Below, in pieces: positions 6,838 through 14,630 of a stretch of 14,749 nt of DNA (its first letter is position 1; each line of letters starts with the position of its first letter). The notes under the pieces are model-generated. The model worked only from the letters and a program-made list of their open reading frames with translations. It was not told the origin of the DNA and did not search any database. Position numbers and translations under genes: made by a program. The stretch comes from JAEUIA01 sp034440255 (lineage in GTDB: Bacteria > Planctomycetota > UBA1135 > GCA-002686595), in contig JAWXBU010000112.1 of assembly GCA_034440255.1 (NCBI GenBank), positions 1-14,749 on the forward strand, in the 5' to 3' direction.

Positions 6838-7948
6838 GCGCCGACTCGCGCGCTTCCTGCGCGGCTTCTACGACGAGTTGACGCGTCGACGTCGGGAGCG
6901 CCAAGAACTCCATCTCGGGGAGCAGCAGCATGTCGCCCGCATCGCAGTCGTCTCGGCCCAGAACCATGTCGAGGCGCAACGCCAGACTCACGAGCGCCGC
7001 ATCCTTTTGATTGTGCTGATTCTCTTGGAAGCGATGGTGGCACCCCGCGACCGCGACGATGTCCTGCGGCATGTGCCACGCTTCGGCCAAGCGTCCGCCG
7101 GCGATCTCGTGGTAGAGGTAGAAGACGCGACCGACGAGCGCAGGGCTGACGTCGGCGCCCTTCGGCACTTCCTTGCGCAACATCGCGAGCAGCGAAACCT
7201 TGCCGATGTCCGCAAGCAGCCCGAGCAAGAACGCGCGATCGGGTTCGACGCCTACGGGCTTCGCGATGGCGCGAGCGATGGTCGCCGTCGAGAACGCGTG
7301 ACGCCAAACTTCTTCAGCGTACGAGGACAAGCGCTTGTCGCGCAGAACGGTGCTGCGCATCGAGAGCGAGAACATCAGCGTGCGCAGGTTGCGCAAACCG
7401 ATGCGTACGACGGCGGCGGCGATCGTTTCGACCGGTTCGGCGCCCGAATACAACGCCGAATTCGAGGTCTTGATGATCTCACTCGACAACACCGGATCGG
7501 ATTCGATCGCTTTGACGATGTCGCTGATGTCCGCGGTCGCCTTCGACGTCATGTCGATGACGGCCATCGAGGTCGACGGCAACTGCGGCAATTCCAAATC
7601 GCCCTTGGCGATGCGGTCGGAGATGCGCGCGAGCAGCTCCTTTTCGCGTTCTTCGAGATAGCTGTCGGCGCGCGGATGATGTTCGTTGACGCGCGGCTTC
7701 GCGGGGAGAGCTGCCGCGGGAGTGCCCGTCGTCGTGCTCGTCGCCTGCCCTGCATTCAGAGACGGCTTCGCGCTCGGCGAGATCGAAGGCTGCACCGTCA
7801 CGGGTTCGCTGGGCGCGGGCCGCGCGAGGTTGGACGCGTTCGCGTTCGACGAATCAGGGTTCGAGCGGATGACGGTCGGCGTCGATCCTCCAGGCGCTCG
7901 ACCACCACCGGTCAATGCCGCGAAAAATTGGGAGAGGATCTTCCACAT
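6818..7948 (-). CDS. HDOD domain protein
   Basis: The product has 376 residues. Residues 1-10 (MWKILSQFFA) could be a short amphipathic anchor. Residues 11-95 are a low-complexity Ser/Pro/Ala/Thr linker. The HDOD domain runs from about 105 to 330, with IAKGDLELPQLPSTSMAV (113-130), IVKAIESDPVLSSEIIKTSN (144-163) and GLLADIGKVSLLA (243-255). The usual HD dyad is lost: where HD enzymes have HDIG, this protein has ADIG (A247), so it is probably a non-catalytic signalling or scaffold domain, as is common for HDOD proteins. HDOD proteins are typically linked to chemotaxis, c-di-GMP or stress responses; no partner domain is attached here. The ATG at 7948 has no ribosome site. A GTG at 8011 would add 21 residues with no family support. 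It lies 98 nt downstream of the dehydrogenase-like gene and may share its transcript. Confidence 0.85.
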   Translation of the reverse strand: MWKILSQFFAALTGGGRAPGGSTPTVIRSNPDSSNANASNLARPAPSEPVTVQPSISPSAKPSLNAGQATSTTTGTPAAALPAKPRVNEHHPRADSYLEEREKELLARISDRIAKGDLELPQLPSTSMAVIDMTSKATADISDIVKAIESDPVLSSEIIKTSNSALYSGAEPVETIAAAVVRIGLRNLRTLMFSLSMRSTVLRDKRLSSYAEEVWRHAFSTATIARAIAKPVGVEPDRAFLLGLLADIGKVSLLAMLRKEVPKGADVSPALVGRVFYLYHEIAGGRLAEAWHMPQDIVAVAGCHHRFQENQHNQKDAALVSLALRLDMVLGRDDCDAGDMLLLPEMEFLALPTSTRQLVVEAAQEARESALKTAAA

Positions 7949-8046
7949 GCTGAGGGGGGCGCCGGCGGGCAAGCCGCGCGCTGTGCAGGGGATGATCGAC
8001 CGCGTTCCCACGCAGGTTGAATCTTTCCTCCTGGCCGTTCCCGGAA

Positions 8047-10908
8047 TCAGGGCGGCGGCAAGCGGTAGAACGCGCGCAACATCCCGCCTTGTGCGGGCGC
8101 CGGCCAGTCGATCGTGGGGCTCGTCGCACCGTTCGACCACTGCACGAACACGTAAGGTTGTCCAGCTATGGTCGCGATGAGAGGCGCGACCAAGTGGTGC
8201 TGGAAACCAGCCAAGCTCGGCGTCAGGAAAGGAGTTCCACGCGACTCGGCGTCGATCGAGAGCGGAATGCCTTCGGGCAGCGTGTGGAACGAGACGTTCG
8301 TCACGACGGGGAAGATCGCCACGGTGCGCGTACTCTCGATGCCGTCCGAATCGCGCGCGGTGAGCACGATCGAATAGTGTGTGTCGGCCGGTTCGTGGCC
8401 CGTCGTCGGCACGACGAACGAAGCGCCCGCGACGCCGTTGATCGGCCCGAGGAAGGGGTGTTCGTGCAGTCCGTGCACGAGCAGCACTTGCCACGAGAGC
8501 GCGCTCGCCAGCAGCGGGCCGTCCTCGACGTCGTTCGCCGTTCCACTGAACGTGATGGTCTGTCCCGCGAGGTAGCGCGAGTTCGGCGCCGGACTCGCGA
8601 TCGTGACCACGGGCGCGTTTCCGACGACGACGCGCAGAGGTGCTGCCGAACGCGAACTCGCCCCGTCGCTCACGGTCAAGACGACGTCGTACGCGCCGCG
8701 ATTGGCGAAGATGTGACGCAGGCGCGGCTGCGTCGCAGTGGCGCCGTCACCGAAATCCCAGTGGTGAGTCAAAGCGCCTGGTCCGCCGTCCGGATCGCTG
8801 GAGGCACTCCCGTCGAAGAAGACGTGCAGCGGAACGCTGGCTCCGCGCTGAGTCATCTTGCTCACGGCGATCGGCGCGACATTCGTGGAGTTCGTGTACA
8901 CGATCTTCCACAAGCGACTGCCTTCGACGGGCGGCAACCACGGCAGCCCCCACGAAACGTAGTAGAGCGCGCCGTCCGCACCGAACTTCATGTCGACGAC
9001 GGGGCCCGCGTCGGGTGCAGGAACGAACATCGGATCGGCGACGACCTGACCCGATCCGTCCAGGACGAGGCGCCGGATCCACGCGTTCGCGTAGTCGGCG
9101 ACGAACACGTTGCCGCGGTATTCAGGCGGAAAAACGCTGCTCGTGCACACCGGGCCCGCGACGATCGCCGAGCCTGGTTGCGTCGGAGCGTACGCCGGAT
9201 CGTCGTGTCGCCAGCGATGACGAGCGGGCGTGAAGTTGGCGCACTGTCCCGTCCAACAGTTCGGTCCTTCTTCGTCGGGCCAGCCGTAGTTCGCGCCGGA
9301 CTCGAGCACGTCGAGTTCCTCCCACGAGTTGGGCTGATTGCCGCCGACGTTTCCAACCCACATCAGCTTGCGATCGGCGTCCCAGTGCATGCGGAACGGA
9401 TTGCGGAAACCGCTCGCGTAGATCTCCGGCAGTGCGCCGGGCACTTGCACGAACGGATTGTCCGACGGCACGGATCCATCGGGGTTGAGACGCAGAATTT
9501 TGCCGCCGTAGTTCGTGAGCGGTTGCGACGTCGTGCTGTCGCCTTGATCGCCGACGGAGATGTACAGGTATCCCTCCGCGTCGAAGACGAGCGCTCCGCC
9601 GTGGTGGATGGCGCTCGAAACAGCCGTGTGCTCCCACACGACGAATTCGCTGGCGACCTTCAGCGAATCGCCCTCGAGCGTGAAGCGCGACACGCGATCG
9701 CGAGCGGCTTGCGTGGTGTAGAACGCGTAGATCCAGCCGTTTTCTGCGAAGCGCGGGTCGAGCACGAGGCCGAGCAATCCACGTTCGGCGAGGTTGACGT
9801 TCGTCGGCAATTGCACGAGCGGAGTGCCGAGCAAGTTGCCGTTCTGCACGACGCGGATCGCGCCGGTGCGCTCGCCCACGAAAATCCTCCCGTCGGGCAG
9901 CAGCACGAGCGTCGTGGGCTCGACGAATCCACCTGCGATGAGCTGACGTTCGAACCCTTGAGGCAGAGACGTCGACACGATCGGCGCGCAGCTCGCGGGA
10001 TCGATCGCATACGAAGTCCACTCACCGTTGCCGAGCAAGCCGGCGACGAGCTCACCATTCGGCGACACGACGGCGGAGAGGTCGTGGACGATCGTCCCGG
10101 TCCCTTCCTCGAAACGCCAACTGGCGACCAACCCGGGAGTATCGGGCGGAATCACACGCATGAAATCAGCGTTGATCGCCGCCGGCGTGCGCCGAAAACG
10201 CCACGCGCGCAATTCGTCGATCACACCTTTGAATGCGCGCTGCCCCGGCACCGTGTCGAACTTGTCGGCGCCGATGACGAGCCAAGAGTCGTATGGGTGA
10301 GCTTGAAGCGCGAGCCCGTCGTTCGGATACGACAGATCGGCGTTCGAAACGTTCGGCGGCGACGCGATGTCGAGCACGCCGTCGACGACGATGATCTTGA
10401 AGCCGTTCGGGAGCGCGCGCGAGACGACGACGTGGTGCCACGCGCCGTCGAGCACGTTGGTGCTGCCTTCGAGTGTGTTCGGCGTCGGATCCTGATTCGC
10501 ACCGTCTCCGCGACCCGTGCCGAAGCGCACGTGACCGCCGGCGATCGAGACGCCGAATTCGCGCTCACTGCCCGCAAAGATCCCGCGGTCGATCACGATG
10601 TTGCCTTCGCGCCAGCTGCGGTCGGAGCGCGATTGATCGCCGGCGCCGGTGGTCGTCGGATTGTCGGCGAGGTTGCCCTTGATCCAGAATTCGAAGGAGA
10701 ACTCGAACGAGCCCAAGTCGCACGGTGCGCTTGCGTCCGGGCCGGGTTGGTCGTCGTCGATGCGGAAGCGCAGGCGATCCAGTTGATTCGCGCCCGTGCC
10801 CGAGAAACGCAGTGCGTGCGTCGAGGCTTGCGCGAAGGCGACGCTCGTCGATGCGAGCGCGCAGAGCGCCGTCAGGGCTGCGCGAGCCGTACTTCCGATC
10901 CTCCTCAT
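8047..10908 (-). CDS. Secreted LamG-like, glucose/sorbosone dehydrogenase-like, PKD multidomain protein
   Basis: The 953-residue protein begins with a signal peptide (MRRIGSTARAALTALCALAS, probable cleavage after AFA at about 26). Residues about 30-265 form a LamG/concanavalin-like domain, with SFEFSFEFWIKG (67-78) and DGAWHHVVVSRA (154-165). A beta-propeller of the PQQ-dependent sugar (glucose/sorbosone) dehydrogenase type covers about 315-675, with AERGLLGLVLDPRFAENGWI (374-393), HHGGALVFDAEGYLYISVGD (435-454), YASGFRNPFRMHWD (497-510) and ANYGWPDEEG (539-548). A PKD domain covers about 676-762, with FDGSASSDPDGG (698-709) and HHWDFGDGA (715-723). A further Ig-like segment (about 765-868) and a C-terminal tail follow. 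It is likely extracellular or periplasmic and may oxidise or bind sugars; catalysis is inferred from family only. It follows the aminopeptidase gene by 54 nt and has its own candidate -10 box. Confidence 0.88.
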   Translation of the reverse strand: MRRIGSTARAALTALCALASTSVAFAQASTHALRFSGTGANQLDRLRFRIDDDQPGPDASAPCDLGSFEFSFEFWIKGNLADNPTTTGAGDQSRSDRSWREGNIVIDRGIFAGSEREFGVSIAGGHVRFGTGRGDGANQDPTPNTLEGSTNVLDGAWHHVVVSRALPNGFKIIVVDGVLDIASPPNVSNADLSYPNDGLALQAHPYDSWLVIGADKFDTVPGQRAFKGVIDELRAWRFRRTPAAINADFMRVIPPDTPGLVASWRFEEGTGTIVHDLSAVVSPNGELVAGLLGNGEWTSYAIDPASCAPIVSTSLPQGFERQLIAGGFVEPTTLVLLPDGRIFVGERTGAIRVVQNGNLLGTPLVQLPTNVNLAERGLLGLVLDPRFAENGWIYAFYTTQAARDRVSRFTLEGDSLKVASEFVVWEHTAVSSAIHHGGALVFDAEGYLYISVGDQGDSTTSQPLTNYGGKILRLNPDGSVPSDNPFVQVPGALPEIYASGFRNPFRMHWDADRKLMWVGNVGGNQPNSWEELDVLESGANYGWPDEEGPNCWTGQCANFTPARHRWRHDDPAYAPTQPGSAIVAGPVCTSSVFPPEYRGNVFVADYANAWIRRLVLDGSGQVVADPMFVPAPDAGPVVDMKFGADGALYYVSWGLPWLPPVEGSRLWKIVYTNSTNVAPIAVSKMTQRGASVPLHVFFDGSASSDPDGGPGALTHHWDFGDGATATQPRLRHIFANRGAYDVVLTVSDGASSRSAAPLRVVVGNAPVVTIASPAPNSRYLAGQTITFSGTANDVEDGPLLASALSWQVLLVHGLHEHPFLGPINGVAGASFVVPTTGHEPADTHYSIVLTARDSDGIESTRTVAIFPVVTNVSFHTLPEGIPLSIDAESRGTPFLTPSLAGFQHHLVAPLIATIAGQPYVFVQWSNGATSPTIDWPAPAQGGMLRAFYRLPPP

Positions 10909-10915
10909 TCAGAAG

Positions 10916-10921
10916 AGTCTA
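10916..10921 (-). promoter_or_regulatory. Candidate -10 hexamer TAGACT before the dehydrogenase-like gene
   Basis: TAGACT on the minus strand ends 7 nt before the ATG at 10908, in the 54-nt gap after the aminopeptidase gene. Start of transcription about 7 nt downstream would coincide with the ATG, giving a leaderless message. The same heptamer GTAGACT occurs upstream of the aminopeptidase gene. No -35 element is evident. Confidence 0.35.
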
Positions 10922-10962
10922 CGGGGTTTTCGCTGCGCGAGACGTACCCCCCGAGTGGAAAT

Positions 10963-12633
10963 TCATTCCACGTGCACCTTCGAGTCGCACAGGATTCGAT
11001 TCAGGCTCGTGGCGCGCAGGTCGGATGCGCCAGTCGCCGGAATGCGCACGGAATTCAGACCCGGCTGCAGCTCGACGCGCTGCTTCACCGTCTCTTCACG
11101 CACGCGCCACTCGAGGTCGAGGGGGAGATGGAAGGCCGTCTCGCTCGTCGCCGTCACGGATACCTCGACCTCGATTTCGTCGCCGACGATGCGCACGGAA
11201 CCCGTGAGCTTCGGGTAACCCTTGCCGAACACCCATTCGTCGAAAAAGCGCTTCCAATCGGCCTTCGTTTCGCGCTCGACGATCGCGCGGAAGTCGTGTG
11301 TCGACGCGTTGCGGTAGCGGAACTCCAAGTTGAAGGCGCGCAGGATCGCGAAGAACTGTGCGTCGTCGGCGATGAACGTGCGCAAGGTCGCGAGCACCCA
11401 GGCGCCCTTCGAGTAGACGTTGATGTCGTACGCCTTGCCCGAATCGACGTCGTCGCCGCGGTACACGCTCGCGTGCCGTCCGACCGACGCCTTCCAATCC
11501 TGCATGTGCTTCTCGGCGATCTCGCGGCCCCGAACGTGCTCCAAGTACACGGCTTCGGCGAAAGTGGCGAAGCCTTCGTGGATCCAGAAGTCGCCCCACG
11601 TTTTCGCGCTGACCGCATTGCCCCACCATTCGTGCGCCGATTCGTGCACGAGGATGTAGTCGAAGTACTTGTTGCGCGCGGCGTACGGATCCTTGCCGCC
11701 GTGAGCCGCGATCCACGTCGGATAGCTCGATCCGTACGCGATCGCGGTCGAGTGCTCCATGCCCCAGAAACTCGTTTCGACGAGCGCGAACTTCGACTTC
11801 GGAAAGGGGAATGCACCGAAGGCCTGCGTGAAGGCCTCGATCATCGGCGGGACGTCCTTGAATTGCAGTGCGGCTTTCTCCGCGTTCTCGGGCAGCACGT
11901 AGTAGATGAAATCGAGCGGGTCTTTCTGACCTTCGATCGCGAGCTTCGCCTCGACGGACACGTAAGGCGCGACGTTGAGCGACACGGCGTACGTTTCGAG
12001 TGGGTACTCGTGAACCCAATGGAACGTCTCGAGCTCGTGCGCATGTTTCTTGCGCGACGTGAGACGCCCGTTGCCGACCGCGTAGAGTCCGAGCGGCACC
12101 GTGAAGTTCTCGAACACGCGTGCAGGTTTGTCCTCGGGATGGAAGTACGAATCCTTCGAAGGCCACCAGGAAGACGAACCCAAGTCTTGGCACGAAGTCG
12201 TGATCCACGGTTTGCCGTCGCTCGTCGTCTTCCAGTGGAAGCCTGTGAACGAATCGCGCGAGCGTGGCGAACCCGTGTACTCGACGGCCACACGCACGTG
12301 ATCGCCGCGTTTGGCGGCGCTCGCGAGCCGGCAGTAGAGGAGCGTGCCCTCTCGCGAAAATTCGAGCGCGTCGCCTTCGAGGTCGCCCTCGGCCGTCACC
12401 GCGCGAGCGAGTTTCAGCACTTGCTTCACTTCGAAAAGCGCAGCGAGATCGAGCACGATCGCGCTCGTGCTCTCGGCCGTCACGAGGACGTCGACGGCGA
12501 CGGTACCCGACAACGTCCTCGTCGCCGGATCGACGCCCAGATCGAGGCGGTACGTCTCGACGTCGTACGCTTCCCGCGGGTCGATGTCGCGACCAGAGGC
12601 AGCGAGAGCGCAGCAGGCGAAGAATGAAATCAT
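10963..12633 (-). CDS. M1 family metallo-aminopeptidase
   Basis: This is a zinc aminopeptidase that removes N-terminal residues from peptides. From the ATG at 12633 it has 556 residues. The exopeptidase motif appears as WGMEHS (290-295). The zinc site is HESAH (330-334) with the third ligand E353 in WIHEGFATFAE, giving the M1 spacing HExxH-x18-E. Y407 in VYSKGAWVL is the expected catalytic tyrosine. The N-terminal beta domain begins near residue 20. The first residues, MISFFACCALAASG, look like a short export signal. A TTG two codons upstream would add an arginine and has GGGG six nt before it, so it is an alternative start. At 556 residues it lacks the large C-terminal helical domain of PepN-type enzymes, matching the shorter M1 group. 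It is 54 nt upstream of the dehydrogenase-like gene and is preceded by a strong stem-loop. Confidence 0.92.
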   Translation of the reverse strand: MISFFACCALAASGRDIDPREAYDVETYRLDLGVDPATRTLSGTVAVDVLVTAESTSAIVLDLAALFEVKQVLKLARAVTAEGDLEGDALEFSREGTLLYCRLASAAKRGDHVRVAVEYTGSPRSRDSFTGFHWKTTSDGKPWITTSCQDLGSSSWWPSKDSYFHPEDKPARVFENFTVPLGLYAVGNGRLTSRKKHAHELETFHWVHEYPLETYAVSLNVAPYVSVEAKLAIEGQKDPLDFIYYVLPENAEKAALQFKDVPPMIEAFTQAFGAFPFPKSKFALVETSFWGMEHSTAIAYGSSYPTWIAAHGGKDPYAARNKYFDYILVHESAHEWWGNAVSAKTWGDFWIHEGFATFAEAVYLEHVRGREIAEKHMQDWKASVGRHASVYRGDDVDSGKAYDINVYSKGAWVLATLRTFIADDAQFFAILRAFNLEFRYRNASTHDFRAIVERETKADWKRFFDEWVFGKGYPKLTGSVRIVGDEIEVEVSVTATSETAFHLPLDLEWRVREETVKQRVELQPGLNSVRIPATGASDLRATSLNRILCDSKVHVE

Positions 12634-12659
12634 GCGCAAAAATGGCCCCGAAATGACGA

Positions 12660-12692
12660 CCGCCCCGCTCTCCGAATTGGAGTGCGGGGCGG
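12660..12692 (-). other. Strong stem-loop upstream of the aminopeptidase gene
   Basis: A 9-bp perfect GC stem (12660-12668 with 12684-12692), one T/T mismatch, a 4-bp stem (12670-12673 with 12679-12682) and a 5-nt loop. It lies in the 139-nt gap between the Spy-like gene and the aminopeptidase gene. It could terminate the upstream operon, but no T-run follows on either strand. It could equally be a 5' leader structure, since TAGACT sits 3 nt upstream of it on the minus strand. Confidence 0.6.
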
Positions 12693-12695
12693 CCA

Positions 12696-12701
12696 AGTCT
12701 A
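12696..12701 (-). promoter_or_regulatory. Candidate -10 hexamer TAGACT upstream of the aminopeptidase gene
   Basis: GTAGACT on the minus strand is identical to the heptamer before the dehydrogenase-like gene. Transcription starting about 7 nt downstream would begin inside the left arm of the stem-loop, giving a leader of about 55 nt before the ATG at 12633. No -35 element is evident. Confidence 0.3.
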
Positions 12702-12772
12702 CCGCAGATGTCGGGCGCGCTCGATCGGCGCCGTCCTCGTTCACGGCCTCCTTCGTTCAGCGCTGTCTGCGT

Positions 12773-13321
12773 TCAGCGCCCGGTGCGAGCTTCGAGGAAC
12801 TCGACTGCGCGCGGGCTGGCGAGCATGCGTCCCATACGTTGCGCGGCGCGCTCGGAATCGAAGGTGCGACCGTGGCGTTCAGCGGCGGCGCGCAGCTTGT
12901 CCTTCTGTTCCGGCGTCAGCGTGTCGAACACGTTGCGCGCGATCGGCAGCACTTGACCCTGGGCGCGCTCCTTCACCGACTGCATGGCGGCTCGTACGGA
13001 CTCGCGGATCGCTTGACGATCGCCGGTCGGATTCGCCTTACGCGCGTTCTCGAGGATCGTGCGCGCTTCCGCGCGAGCCGATTGCGCGATCGGTGCGATG
13101 GTCTGCGCGGCAGCGAGAGCCTGTGCGCGCTGCGCGTCGGTGATCTCGAGTTCGCGAACGAATTTCTTGAGCTTGGCTCTCTTCTCGAATCCGGCGCGGC
13201 GTTCGAAGCGACCGCGACTCTCGTCGAACTTCTGGCCGCGGCCGGTGCCTTGGGCGGTTGCGAATGTGCCGAGGGCGAGCAAGGCTGCGAGGCCGAACAG
13301 GGTCGTTTTCTGCGTGAACAT
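12773..13321 (-). CDS. Spy/CpxP-like LTxxQ-motif periplasmic protein
   Basis: The product has 182 residues. A signal peptide (MFTQKTTLFGLAALLALGTF, cleavage probably after ATA at 23) leads to a highly charged, Arg/Ala/Glu-rich, all-helical mature part. It has the paired motif of this group: ITDAQ (60-64), aligned with LTxxQ, and LTPEQ (135-139). Proteins of this type form helical dimers in the periplasm, where Spy acts as a chaperone and CpxP and CnrX/ZraP-like members sense stress or metals; no metal-ligand cluster is evident here. The ATG overlaps the DUF3052 stop codon by one base (TGATG) and has GGAG 9 nt upstream, so translation is coupled. A longer frame reaching 13573 overlaps the DUF3052 gene and would bury the signal peptide, so it was not used. 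Confidence 0.75.
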   Translation of the reverse strand: MFTQKTTLFGLAALLALGTFATAQGTGRGQKFDESRGRFERRAGFEKRAKLKKFVRELEITDAQRAQALAAAQTIAPIAQSARAEARTILENARKANPTGDRQAIRESVRAAMQSVKERAQGQVLPIARNVFDTLTPEQKDKLRAAAERHGRTFDSERAAQRMGRMLASPRAVEFLEARTGR

Positions 13322-13821
13322 CAGAGTTTTCTCCGTGGTGGCTTGGGTGTACGCGTCTTCGAACCCGCCTGTGCTCTTGCGGTTCCGCTCGGTTTTTTCA
13401 CGGTGGCTCCGGGGCGCAGATCCTTGCGTAAAACAAAGCGCAGACCCGACCAGCGCTCGTCGATCGCGCAGACCTTGTTGTCGACGAAACCGGTGGGGAG
13501 GACGACCTTGCGCAACGTGTTTTCGGTGACGTCGGTTTCGATGCCCGAGGTGTGCTTGGGCCACGCGATCCACAATCCGCCGGCCGGTGTCATGCGCGCC
13601 GCAACGCGCGCGAAACCGCGCTCCAAACTGCGGTTCGTTCGAACGAACAGCACCGCAACGTCGAACTGGGTCGTGCCGCCGAACGACGAGGTGCGAGCGA
13701 CACCTGCGGGCAAGGGGCCGAGCGCCGCTTGGAATTCGGGCGGTTCGTTCACGACGAGCAAACGCACGTTCGCGACGAGGCCGAGTTTTTCCGCGAGGGG
13801 AGTTTCCGAGTAGCCGGTCAT
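13321..13821 (-). CDS. DUF3052 family protein
   Basis: The product has 166 residues. The N-terminal MTGYSETPLAEKLGL, the central GGLWIAWPK (81-89) with TSGIETDVTE (91-100), and LPTGFVDNKVCAIDERWSG (108-126) are the recurring segments of DUF3052 proteins. Their function is not known. They are predicted small cytoplasmic alpha/beta proteins, often met beside unrelated genes. The last 30 residues are an unusual basic tail rich in Lys, Arg, Pro and Thr (ending PKPPRRKL), beyond the usual domain end near 135; it could bind nucleic acid or simply be disordered. It overlaps the Spy-like gene by one base and is divergent from the metallophosphoesterase gene across 41 nt. Confidence 0.8.
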   Translation of the reverse strand: MTGYSETPLAEKLGLVANVRLLVVNEPPEFQAALGPLPAGVARTSSFGGTTQFDVAVLFVRTNRSLERGFARVAARMTPAGGLWIAWPKHTSGIETDVTENTLRKVVLPTGFVDNKVCAIDERWSGLRFVLRKDLRPGATVKKPSGTARAQAGSKTRTPKPPRRKL

Positions 13822-13830
13822 TGCGGACTG

Positions 13831-13836
13831 AGCCTA
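13831..13836 (-). promoter_or_regulatory. Candidate -10 hexamer TAGGCT before DUF3052
   Basis: TAGGCT on the minus strand ends 9 nt before the ATG at 13821, in the 41-nt divergent gap. This placement implies a leader of about 2-3 nt. No -35 element is evident. Confidence 0.3.
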
Positions 13837-13847
13837 CCTGGAATTGC

Positions 13848-13853
13848 TAGCGT
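13848..13853 (+). promoter_or_regulatory. Candidate -10 hexamer TAGCGT before the metallophosphoesterase gene
   Basis: TAGCGT, preceded by TTGC, ends 9 nt before the ATG at 13863. With the minus-strand TAGGCT, it makes a face-to-face pair of promoters packed into 41 nt. The match is weaker than for the other sites. Confidence 0.22.
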
Positions 13854-13862
13854 GCGTGCATC

Positions 13863-14630
13863 ATGTCGAACGAAGCCACGACGATCGCGGTTATCGGCGA
13901 CGTGCACGCGCACTGGAAACACCTGGATTTCGTGCTCACGCGCGTCGCTGAAGCGCGCGTCGATCTGGTGCTGCTCGTCGGCGACATCGGCAGTCACGAT
14001 CTTTCGTTCGTCAGGAAGCGCACGCCCGAAAAGGATGCGCGCTACCTCGCTTCGGTCGAAGAAGTCCTGCGCCGAACGCGCGCGCTCGGAGCGCCCGTGC
14101 TGTACGTGCCCGGCAATCACGATCTGCCGACCTTGTCGTTCGAAGGCAACGTCGACGGTCGCGTCGAGACGATCGCCGGGTTACGCGTTCACGGTATCGG
14201 CGGCGCCGGACCGGGGCGCTTCGGCTTCGCGTACGAGTGGGAGGAGGAGCAGATTGCGGCGCGCGTCGTGCCGGAGTGCGACTTGATCCTCTCGCATGCG
14301 CCGCCCGCGCGGACGACTCTAGATCTGTTGGAGGACAAATCACGCCACGTCGGCAGCGAATCGATTCGCGCGATCGCAGCGCGTCACGATGGTGTGCTCG
14401 TGTGCGGTCACATCCACGAGGCGAGTGGTGCCGAGCAGATCGAGCGCTGTCTGTGCCTCAACGTCGGCGGACTCGGTGCGCCGTTCGGTCGCGCGCAAGT
14501 CGGCTTCGTGCGGCGCGATCAAGCGGGCGAGTGGGAATGCACGCACGCAGATCTCGAGTCAGGTCGTGTGAGGCGCTGGCTACGTACCTGGGCACCGGGT
14601 TCGACCGGCCAGCGGGACCCAGCACCCTAA
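13863..14630 (+). CDS. Calcineurin-like metallophosphoesterase
   Basis: The product has 255 residues with the complete metal-binding motif set of the calcineurin-like superfamily in order: GDVHAH (12-17, Asp13 and His15), GDIG (40-43), GNHD (84-87), SHAPP (144-148, His145) and GHIH (182-185). It is a small cytoplasmic form without signal peptide or extra domains, of the kind seen in single-domain bacterial phosphoesterases acting on phosphodiesters or phosphomonoesters. The substrate cannot be predicted. No Shine-Dalgarno site precedes the ATG. The stop TAA is at 14628-14630, and no convincing terminator follows. It is divergent from DUF3052. Confidence 0.9.
   Translation: MSNEATTIAVIGDVHAHWKHLDFVLTRVAEARVDLVLLVGDIGSHDLSFVRKRTPEKDARYLASVEEVLRRTRALGAPVLYVPGNHDLPTLSFEGNVDGRVETIAGLRVHGIGGAGPGRFGFAYEWEEEQIAARVVPECDLILSHAPPARTTLDLLEDKSRHVGSESIRAIAARHDGVLVCGHIHEASGAEQIERCLCLNVGGLGAPFGRAQVGFVRRDQAGEWECTHADLESGRVRRWLRTWAPGSTGQRDPAP

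Noticed and set aside
8027..8032. AGGAGG on the minus strand before the HDOD gene
   Set aside because: No start codon lies within 5-12 nt; the nearest GTG is 15 nt away and adds residues without family support.
8017..12627. A 1536-codon open frame on the plus strand
   Set aside because: It runs antisense across the aminopeptidase and dehydrogenase-like genes, is extremely Arg/Asp/Val-rich and has no domain. It is a by-product of high G/C third positions in the true genes.
12634..12744. GTG start at 12744 for the aminopeptidase, preceded by AAGGAGG
   Set aside because: The spacing is only 2 nt. The 37 added residues are not signal-like and would place the stem-loop inside the coding region.
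12754..12779. Direct repeat CGTTCAGCGC, twice with a 16-nt period
   Set aside because: Only two short copies, one covering the Spy-like stop codon; likely chance in this GC-rich sequence.
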